From positions 1 to 19,383 of the forward strand of contig JBDHRG010000059.1 of the NCBI GenBank assembly GCA_039807445.1: 19,383 bases of DNA, in the 5' to 3' direction. The notes under the pieces are model-generated. The model made no database searches. It was not told where the DNA came from and saw nothing but the letters and a program-made list of their open reading frames with translations. This DNA comes from JBDHRG01 sp039807445 (GTDB taxonomy: Bacteria; Pseudomonadota; Gammaproteobacteria; Competibacterales; Competibacteraceae). Of this stretch, positions 13,830-19,383 are shown piece by piece (position 1 is the first letter of the stretch; the number at the start of each line of letters is the position of its first letter). A program made the translations under genes and the position numbers.

Positions 13830-14699
13830 ATGACGCTCGACAGCACCTGGTTTTCCGATGTGTTCGCCCCGGCCCCGTCGGCCTTTTCGCTGAAGGTGAC
13901 GACCAAGCTGTTCGAGGAACAGAGCCCGTTCCAGAAGGTGGAGGTATACGAAACCGAGGGCTGGGGCCGGATGATGGCGATCGACGGCATCATCATGCTG
14001 ACCGAGCGCGAGAACTTCATCTACCATGAGATGCTCGCGCACCCGGCGCTGTTCACGCATCCGGCGCCGAAGCGCGTACTGATCATCGGCGGCGGCGACT
14101 GCGGCACGCTGCGCGAAGTGCTGAAGCACCCCGGCGTCGAGCGCGTGGTGCAGTGCGATATCGACGCGGCGGTGACCCGCGCCGCAGTGAAATTCTTCCC
14201 GGTGCTGACCGAATCCAACGCCGACCCGCGCGCCGAACTGATCTTCCGGGACGGCGTGCAGTACGTGAAGGATGCGCCGACCGGCTACTGGGACGTGATC
14301 ATCGTCGACTCGACCGATCCCTTCGGCCCCTCGACCGGGCTGTTCTCCGAACCCTTCCTGCGCGACGCGCTGCGCGCGCTGGCCGACGACGGGCTGTACC
14401 TGCAGCAGTCCGAGTCGCCGATCTACCAGCTCGAGAGCTGCATCGTGCCGATGCACCGCAATCTGAAGGCCGCCGGCTTCACCGAGGCGACCGAGCTGCA
14501 CTTTCCGCAGCCGGTGTACCAGTCGGGCTGGTGGTCGGCGGCCTTCGCCGCGAAGCGCGCCGGCGCGCTGATCGCCTTCGATGCCGCGCGCGCCGAAGGC
14601 AAGCCCTTCGCGACCGACTACTACAACGCCGAGGTCCACCGCGCCGCGCTGGCACAGCCCGAGTTCGTCAGGCGCGCGCTGGCGACGGTGTGGGGCTGA
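13830..14699 (+). CDS. speE: Polyamine aminopropyltransferase (spermidine synthase)
   Basis: A 289-residue enzyme that transfers an aminopropyl group from decarboxylated S-adenosylmethionine to putrescine. An N-terminal beta domain (about 1-70, with FQKVEVYETEGWGRMMAIDG) precedes the Rossmann-like domain. That domain has the cofactor motif IIGGGDCGTLREVLKH (85-100), DGVQYV (141-146), and the catalytic region IIVDSTDPFGP (157-167), in which Asp160 and Asp163 match the conserved Asp pair. The C-terminal ATDYYNAEVHRAA is family-typical. One oddity is QCDID (108-112), which has Asp110 where most family members have Glu in VEID to hold the cofactor ribose. The start is set by AGGAG at 13816-13820. 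It converges on the Uma2 gene, only 7 bp apart. Confidence 0.94.
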   Translation: MTLDSTWFSDVFAPAPSAFSLKVTTKLFEEQSPFQKVEVYETEGWGRMMAIDGIIMLTERENFIYHEMLAHPALFTHPAPKRVLIIGGGDCGTLREVLKHPGVERVVQCDIDAAVTRAAVKFFPVLTESNADPRAELIFRDGVQYVKDAPTGYWDVIIVDSTDPFGPSTGLFSEPFLRDALRALADDGLYLQQSESPIYQLESCIVPMHRNLKAAGFTEATELHFPQPVYQSGWWSAAFAAKRAGALIAFDAARAEGKPFATDYYNAEVHRAALAQPEFVRRALATVWG

Positions 14700-14706
14700 C
14701 GATCGC

Positions 14707-15287
14707 TCACGTGGCCGGCAGCCCCTCGTACAGCTCGCCGAGCCGCAGCGCACCGATGCCGCAGGGCAGCTCGAGCAGCGCGTCGTCGCCAGCGACGCGT
14801 TGCGGCCCGGAACCGGTGTCGCGGCGGTAGCGCGTCGTCCGCGGCGCATCCTGCGCGAGGATCAGGTAGGCGCCCAGCGAGGGCAGCGCGCGGTATTCGT
14901 GCACCTTTTCGCGCGTGTCGACGCGCTCGGTCGACTCCGACAGCACCTCGACCACCAGGCACGGCCGCTCGCGCCAGTGCGAAGCGGTGTCGGCCGGATC
15001 GCAGCAGAGCATCAGATCCGGGTAGTAGAACGCGGTGTCCTCGCCGCTGCGAACCCGCAGCTTCATGTCGCTGACGAACAGCTGGCAGCCCTCGCACCGC
15101 GCCCTGGGATGCAACAGGGCGACGAGGTTGGTGGCGATCAGGTTGTGCCGGACACTCGCGCCGGTCATCGCATAGACGCGGCCGCCGACGTACTCGTGGC
15201 GGATTTCGGACGCCGCCTCGCGCGCAGGTAGTCCTCGACCGACAACGGCGGCAGCGGCTCGGGCTGGGGGAACTGCAAGGCGTACAT
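14707..15287 (-). pseudogene. Uma2 family (DUF820) putative endonuclease, frameshifted near the N-terminus
   Basis: The main frame carries the Uma2 fold, a PD-(D/E)XK nuclease-like domain: RHEYVGGRVYAM, YYPDLMLCCDP (Asp of the core) and CLVVEVLSEST (the ExL motif). The natural N-terminus, MYALQFPQPEPLPPLSVEDYL, is in a different frame, starting at ATG 15285-15287. The two frames meet at about 15219-15227, within a CGCGCGC-type stretch, where one base appears to be missing. This is either a real inactivating indel or a sequencing/assembly error. An internal start (MTGASVRHN) would lose the first helix. Uma2 proteins are of uncertain biological role and often linked to mobile DNA. The gene lies between speE and thrB. 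Confidence 0.8.
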
Positions 15288-15331
15288 CGGGCACCTCCGC
15301 ACGGCCATGCCCCCATGCCAGCGGAATCGCG

Positions 15332-15350
15332 CGGCACCGAGATGGTGCCG
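15332..15350. terminator. Hairpin just downstream of thrB
   Basis: CGGCACC and GGTGCCG pair perfectly over 7 bp around a 5-nt loop, 6 bp after the thrB stop on the minus strand. There is no T-run on either side, so it is at most a weak terminator or a 3'-end stabiliser before the Uma2 gene. Confidence 0.3.
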
Positions 15351-15355
15351 GGCGG

Positions 15356-16294
15356 CTAGAGCGCCCACGGCGCTGCACGCTGCGCCAGCAGGATGCGCTT
15401 GAACTCGTCGGGGTCCTTGATGAAGGTCAGCTCGCCGGCGGTCGGGAAGAGCTGGTCGACCAGCCGCGACAGCCAGAAGCGCAGCGCGCCGGCGCGCAGC
15501 ATCGTGCTCCACTCGGCGCGCTCGAGCGCGGTGAACGGCCGCACCGCGAGATAAGCCTCGAGCAGCGGCTCGGCGCGCGCCGGGTCGAGGCTGCCATCGG
15601 GGCGCGAGCACCAATCGTTGACCGTCACCGCGACGTCGTAGGCGTAGGCGTCGCTGCACGCATAGTAGAAGTCGATCAGCCCGCCGAGCGCATCGCCGTC
15701 GAACAGCGCGTTGTCGCGGAACAGGTCGGCGTGCACCACGCCCTGCGGCAGCGCCGCGCGCGGATTGGCGGCCTGGTACGCGAGCTCGTCTTCGAGCAGC
15801 GCAGCATCGGCGGGGTCCATGCGCGGCAGCACGCGCGCCGCCGCCTGCGCCCACCAGTCCGGGCCACGGTCGTTGGGCCGCTCGAGCGGGAAGTCGGCGC
15901 CGGCCAGGTGCAGCCGCGCCAGCGCCGTGCCGATCGCGCGGCACTGCTGCTGCGTCGGCACGCCGTCGATGCCGCACCCGGCAAGCTTGTGCACCAGCGC
16001 CGCCGGCTTGCCATTCAGCGCGCGCATGTAGCGCCCGCCGTGGTCCGGCAGCGGGTGTGCGCTCGGCACGCCGCGCTCGGCCAGGTACGCCATCAGCTCG
16101 AGGTAGTACGGCACGTCGTCGAAGCCGATCAGTTCGAACAGTGTCAGCACGTACTCGCCGCGCGTGGTGGTGACGAAGTAGTTGGTATTGGAGATGCCCT
16201 CGCTGATGCCGCGATGGGACACGAGCTCGCCGAGCGCGTATTCGCGCAGGAAGGCTTCGAGTTGCGGGCGGTCGACGGTGGTGTAGACGGACAT
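15356..16294 (-). CDS. thrB: Homoserine kinase, type II (ThrB, aminoglycoside phosphotransferase fold)
   Basis: Phosphorylates L-homoserine with ATP in threonine biosynthesis. This is the APH/choline-kinase-fold enzyme found in Pseudomonas and many betaproteobacteria, unrelated to the GHMP-fold ThrB of E. coli. The 312-residue product has the N-lobe EGISNTNYFV and GEYVLTLFE motifs. The catalytic loop is VVHADLFRDN (His188, Asp190, Asn195), and the metal-binding Asp208 is in LIDFYYA. The conserved C-terminal FIKDPDEFK is present. I chose ATG 16292-16294 because MSVYTTVDR matches the usual start. The frame is open 30 codons further up to a GTG that overlaps the DUF2782 stop (GTGA), but that extension is basic and unlike the family. 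DUF2782 and LOG lie upstream on the same strand. Confidence 0.94.
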   Translation of the reverse strand: MSVYTTVDRPQLEAFLREYALGELVSHRGISEGISNTNYFVTTTRGEYVLTLFELIGFDDVPYYLELMAYLAERGVPSAHPLPDHGGRYMRALNGKPAALVHKLAGCGIDGVPTQQQCRAIGTALARLHLAGADFPLERPNDRGPDWWAQAAARVLPRMDPADAALLEDELAYQAANPRAALPQGVVHADLFRDNALFDGDALGGLIDFYYACSDAYAYDVAVTVNDWCSRPDGSLDPARAEPLLEAYLAVRPFTALERAEWSTMLRAGALRFWLSRLVDQLFPTAGELTFIKDPDEFKRILLAQRAAPWAL

Positions 16295-16380
16295 GCGCTG
16301 CGTCTTGGGTTCCGGGACTGCGAAGGCCCCGCCGGGAGCCGGTCGGGGCCTGGATATCGGGGCTCGGCGGCGGCGCGGGC

Positions 16381-16737
16381 TCACCAGCGCAACAGGATCC
16401 AGCTCGGCACCGCGATGCCGGGGTCCATTTCGTTGCGCCGCGTCTCGAGGTCGCCGTCGCCGTCGCTGTCGATCAGGTAGTACGGCACGCCCTTGTCCGG
16501 CGTCACCTTGACCATGTACATCTTGCCGTTGACGCGGTACTCCGACACCGTGCCGCCGTCGCGGCGGATGATGGTGACCTCGGGCGCCAGCGCGTCCTGC
16601 TGCTGCTCGGTCTGGATGTCCTGCTGGATGGCTTGCTCGTCGGGCACCGGCTGCAGCTCCGGCGGCCTGGGGGCGTCCTGGGCGACGGCGAGCGCGGCGT
16701 TGCCGGCGAGCAGCAGAGCGGTGAGCATCGAACGCAT
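16381..16737 (-). CDS. DUF2782 domain-containing exported protein
   Basis: A 118-residue product with a signal peptide ending near AVAQ (residue 20). A Gln-rich acidic linker follows, then the DUF2782 domain (about 50-118): EVTIIRRDGGTVSEYRVNGKMYMVKV, GVPYYLID and the C-terminal PSWILLRW. The segment DSDGDGDLETR (91-101) looks like a calcium-binding EF-hand-type loop. The domain's role is unknown, but the gene is regularly found between polA/LOG and thrB in proteobacteria, as here. ATG start at 16735-16737 with AAGGA upstream on the minus strand. The gene ends 86 bp before thrB. Confidence 0.88.
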   Translation of the reverse strand: MRSMLTALLLAGNAALAVAQDAPRPPELQPVPDEQAIQQDIQTEQQQDALAPEVTIIRRDGGTVSEYRVNGKMYMVKVTPDKGVPYYLIDSDGDGDLETRRNEMDPGIAVPSWILLRW

Positions 16738-16768
16738 GTGGCTGGGTCCTTGGCGAAGCGGTCGGATC

Positions 16769-17494
16769 TCAGAGGTGGAGCAGGACTTCCTGCTCCTCGG
16801 CGGAGGGCTCGAAACCCCGGCTCTCGTAGAAGTCGAAAATAGCATTCACGACCTCCTCGGGCTTGTCCAGCACCTGGAACAGCTCGAGGTCGGCTGCGTT
16901 GATCATGCCCTGCGCGACCAGCGTGTCGCGGAACCAGTCGATCAGCGGCTCCCAGAACGGCTTGTGCACCAGGATGATCGGGATGCGGCGCGTCTTGCCG
17001 GTCTGCACCAGCGTCAGGATCTCGGCCATCTCGTCGAGCGTGCCGAAGCCGCCCGGCAGCACCACGTAGGCCGAGGCGTACTTGACGAACATGACCTTGC
17101 GCGAAAAGAAGTGGCGGAAGGTCAGCGAAATGTTCTGGTAGGGGTTGCCGCTCTGCTCGTGCGGCAGCTGGATGTTCAGCCCGACGCTCGGCGAGTGGCC
17201 GGCATAGGCGCCCTTGTTGCCCGCCTCCATGATGCCCGGGCCGCCACCGGTGACCACCGAGAAGCCGGCGTCCGACAGCTGGCGCGCGATCGCCTCGGCG
17301 AGCTGGTAATGCGGGTGCTCGGGCCGGGTGCGCGCCGAGCCGAAGATGCTGACCGAGGGCTTGATCCGCGCCAGGCGCTCGAAGCCTTCGACGAACTCGG
17401 CGATGATCTGGAAGATCTTCCACGACTCGCGCGTCAGCTGGCTGTCGTTCAGTGGCCGCAGGCCGGGGTGGGAGCGCTTGCTTTCGTCGGACAT
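16769..17494 (-). CDS. LOG family Rossmann-fold protein (cytokinin riboside 5'-monophosphate phosphoribohydrolase type, TIGR00730)
   Basis: A 241-residue cytoplasmic protein with the LOG signature motifs. GGGPGIMEAGNKGA (83-96) and PGGFGTLDE (147-155) form the nucleotide-monophosphate site, with the family's Arg/Lys stretch SRKVMFVKY between them. LOG enzymes cleave the N-glycosidic bond of nucleoside monophosphates, releasing a base and ribose 5-phosphate. In bacteria the true substrates (purine or pyrimidine nucleotides rather than cytokinins) are often uncertain. Some members were formerly called lysine decarboxylases, which is a misannotation. The gene starts the LOG-DUF2782-thrB run and is divergent from polA, with a 90-bp gap that should hold both promoters. 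Confidence 0.93.
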   Translation of the reverse strand: MSDESKRSHPGLRPLNDSQLTRESWKIFQIIAEFVEGFERLARIKPSVSIFGSARTRPEHPHYQLAEAIARQLSDAGFSVVTGGGPGIMEAGNKGAYAGHSPSVGLNIQLPHEQSGNPYQNISLTFRHFFSRKVMFVKYASAYVVLPGGFGTLDEMAEILTLVQTGKTRRIPIILVHKPFWEPLIDWFRDTLVAQGMINAADLELFQVLDKPEEVVNAIFDFYESRGFEPSAEEQEVLLHL

Positions 17495-17584
17495 GGGTGG
17501 CTGCTACCTTGTTTTCCACTTCGCTCCGGCGGGCCTGCCTCCGGGGCCGCCCAGTGTACGCAAAAAACGGACTTCTCAAAGCCA

Positions 17585-19383
17585 ATGACCGCCTCCCTGC
17601 TCCTCGTCGACGGCTCGGGCTACCTGTACCGCGCCTACCACGCGCTGCCGCCGCTCGCCACCGCGCGGGGCGAACCCACCGGCGCGATGCGCGGCGTGGT
17701 GGCGATGCTGCGCAACCTGCTGGCGCGGCTGAACCCCACCCACGCCGCGGTGGTGTTCGACGCCAGCGGCCCGACCTTCCGCGACGCGCTCTACGCCGAG
17801 TACAAGGCGCACCGCCCGCCGATGCCCGACGATCTGCGCGCGCAGATCGAGCCGCTGCACGCGATGGTGCGCGCGATGGGGCTGAAGCTGTTGTGCGAGC
17901 CGGGGGTCGAAGCCGACGACGTCATCGGCACGCTGGCGCGCACAGCCGCCGGCCGCGGGCTGGAGGTGGTGATCGCCACCGGCGACAAGGACATGGCGCA
18001 GCTGGTCGACGATCGCATCCGGCTTCTCGACACGATGAAGCGCGGCGGCGAGGAGAGCCGCTACGACCGCGAAGGCGTGGTCGCCAAGTTCGGCGTGCCG
18101 CCCGAGCGCATCGTCGACTGGCTCGCGCTGATGGGCGATGCCGTCGACAACATCCCCGGGCTGCCCGGCGTCGGCCCCAAGACCGCCGCCAAGTGGCTGC
18201 TCGAGCACGGCTCGCTCGAGGCGCTGGTCGCCGCGGCCGGCACCGTCAAGGGCAAGGCCGGCGAGACGCTGCGTGCGCACCTGGCCCAGCTGCCGCTGGC
18301 GTGCGAGCTGGCGACGATCCGCTGCGACGTCGACCTCGGTCTGGACTTCGACGAGCTCGCCTACCACGGCCCCGACGCCGCGCAACTGCTCGAACTGTAC
18401 CGCCACTACGAGTTCAACACCTGGCTGCGCGAGCTCGAGTCCGCCGTCGCACCCGCCATCACGCCGGCACCGGCGTCCGGGGGCGAGCGCGTCGACGCCG
18501 CCGACACTGCCGCCAACGATCCCGATTCGGGACGCGACTACGAACTCGTCACCACCCAGCCCGCCTTCGACGCCTGGCTGGACGCGCTGCGCACCGCCGA
18601 ACTGATCGCCGTCGACACCGAGACCACCAGCCTCGACTACATGCAAGCCGAGATCGTCGGCCTCTCGTTCGCGGTCGAGCCGCACCGCGCCGCCTACGTG
18701 CCGCTGGCGCACGACTACCCCGGGGCACCCGACCAGCTCGATCGCGACGCGGTGCTGGCCGCACTGAAGCCGCTGCTCGAGGACCCCGCCAGACCCAAGC
18801 TCGGCCAGCACGCCAAGTACGACATCAACGTGCTCGCCAACCACGGCATCGCGCTGCGCGGCGTCGCCCACGACACCATGCTCGAGAGCTACGTGCTCGA
18901 CTCGACCGCGACGCGCCACGACATGGATTCGCTCGCCGCCAAGTACCTGGGCGAAACCACGGTCAAGTACGAGCAGGTGGCAGGCCGGGGCGCCAAGCAG
19001 ATCCCGTTCAGCCAGGTCTCGATCGAAACCGCCTGCGACTACGCGGCCGAGGACGCCGACGTCACGCTGCGCCTGCACCGGGCGCTGTGGCCGCAGCTCG
19101 AAGCCGTGCCCGAACTGGCCAGGCTGTACCGCGAGATCGAGGTCCCGCTGATCCCGGTGCTGTCGCGGATCGAGCGCAACGGCGTGTTGATCGACACCGC
19201 CAGGCTGCGCGAGCAGAGCACCGCCTTCGCCAAGCGCCTGATCGAGCTGGAAAAAGAGGCGCACGCGGCGGCTGGACAACCCTTCAACCTCGGCTCGCCC
19301 AAGCAGCTGCAGGCGATCCTGTTCGAGCAGCTCGGCCTGCCGGTGAAGAAGAAGACCCCGACCGGCCAGCCCTCGACCGACGA
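17585..19383 (+). CDS. polA: DNA polymerase I (partial, 3' end beyond the window)
   Basis: 599 codons of PolA are present. The 5'-3' exonuclease/flap-nuclease domain covers about 1-290 (LLLVDGSGYLYRAYHALPPL, GVEADDVIGTL, ATGDKDMAQL, GDAVDNIPGLPGVGPKTA). The 3'-5' proofreading domain covers about 320-505 and looks active. Exo I is DTET (Asp344, Glu346), Exo II has Asp413 in AKYDINVL, and Exo III is YAAED (Tyr486, Asp490). The start of the polymerase domain is seen (RIERNGVLID, NLGSPKQLQ), and the catalytic motifs A-C lie beyond the edge. The enzyme fills gaps, removes Okazaki primers and repairs DNA. ATG 17585 fits the family N-terminus but has a weak Shine-Dalgarno. Divergent from LOG. Confidence 0.97.
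   Translation, partial: MTASLLLVDGSGYLYRAYHALPPLATARGEPTGAMRGVVAMLRNLLARLNPTHAAVVFDASGPTFRDALYAEYKAHRPPMPDDLRAQIEPLHAMVRAMGLKLLCEPGVEADDVIGTLARTAAGRGLEVVIATGDKDMAQLVDDRIRLLDTMKRGGEESRYDREGVVAKFGVPPERIVDWLALMGDAVDNIPGLPGVGPKTAAKWLLEHGSLEALVAAAGTVKGKAGETLRAHLAQLPLACELATIRCDVDLGLDFDELAYHGPDAAQLLELYRHYEFNTWLRELESAVAPAITPAPASGGERVDAADTAANDPDSGRDYELVTTQPAFDAWLDALRTAELIAVDTETTSLDYMQAEIVGLSFAVEPHRAAYVPLAHDYPGAPDQLDRDAVLAALKPLLEDPARPKLGQHAKYDINVLANHGIALRGVAHDTMLESYVLDSTATRHDMDSLAAKYLGETTVKYEQVAGRGAKQIPFSQVSIETACDYAAEDADVTLRLHRALWPQLEAVPELARLYREIEVPLIPVLSRIERNGVLIDTARLREQSTAFAKRLIELEKEAHAAAGQPFNLGSPKQLQAILFEQLGLPVKKKTPTGQPSTD

Noticed and set aside
11985..14849. 954-codon minus-strand frame read as one giant protein
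   Set aside because: Only its last 253 codons are a real protein (TSUP permease). The rest is out-of-frame sequence over the dehydrogenase and speE.
17576..19279. 567-codon minus-strand frame opposite polA
   Set aside because: It is a shadow of polA, which has intact exonuclease motifs on the plus strand.

Overview
The window is one contiguous piece of a high-GC proteobacterial chromosome. It carries mostly housekeeping genes, interrupted by a few accessory or decayed patches. Several gene pairings are familiar from Gammaproteobacteria and some Betaproteobacteria: argS followed by a SPOR-domain protein, and polA divergent from a LOG-family gene that is followed by a DUF2782 gene and a type II homoserine kinase. 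The ArgRS N-terminus is of the gammaproteobacterial kind. A PEP-CTERM cell-surface protein implies an exosortase elsewhere in the genome, as in many environmental, biofilm-forming proteobacteria. The best guess is a high-GC environmental gammaproteobacterium, with a betaproteobacterium as the alternative. Lineage cannot be fixed from this window alone.

Layout. 1-955: a heptanucleotide repeat and an AEC-family exporter (minus). 976-2007: a perfect 12-bp palindrome, then a dead MocR-type (GntR/aminotransferase) regulator with two amber stops, truncated against a frameshifted C-terminal remnant of an IS630-family transposase. 2167-2343: a small exported Trp/Tyr/Pro-rich peptide with a strong Shine-Dalgarno. 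2376-3767: an EamA/DMT exporter and a flavodoxin-like protein (minus). 4078-6402: a PEP-CTERM protein followed at 36 bp by an exported M28 zinc aminopeptidase with a PA domain, ended by a very strong hairpin. 6522-7121: a DUF2845 exported protein (minus). 7283-8311: murB. 8312-8616: an AT-rich, highly structured non-coding stretch that forms the promoter and leader of a small two-helix membrane protein (8617-8928). 9089-9268: a 59-residue basic protein. 9269-9576: a non-coding stretch with a large inverted repeat ending on the argS promoter. 9577-11935: argS and a SPOR-domain protein. 11985-13672: a beta-hydroxyacid dehydrogenase and a TSUP transporter (minus). 13830-14699: spermidine synthase. 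14707-15287: a frameshifted Uma2-family nuclease gene (minus). 15356-17494: LOG, DUF2782 and thrB in one minus-strand run. 17585 to the window end: polA, cut by the edge.

Most genes serve core functions: peptidoglycan precursor synthesis (MurB), arginyl-tRNA charging (ArgRS), polyamine synthesis (SpeE), threonine synthesis (ThrB), and DNA repair or replication (PolA). The parts least explained by known families are the structured 8312-8616 leader with its membrane-protein gene, the inverted repeat in front of argS, the small Trp/Tyr-rich exported peptide, and the PEP-CTERM/M28 pair. No CRISPR array, tRNA, rRNA, prophage or recognisable defence system was found. The novel-element claims below are candidates, not established systems.
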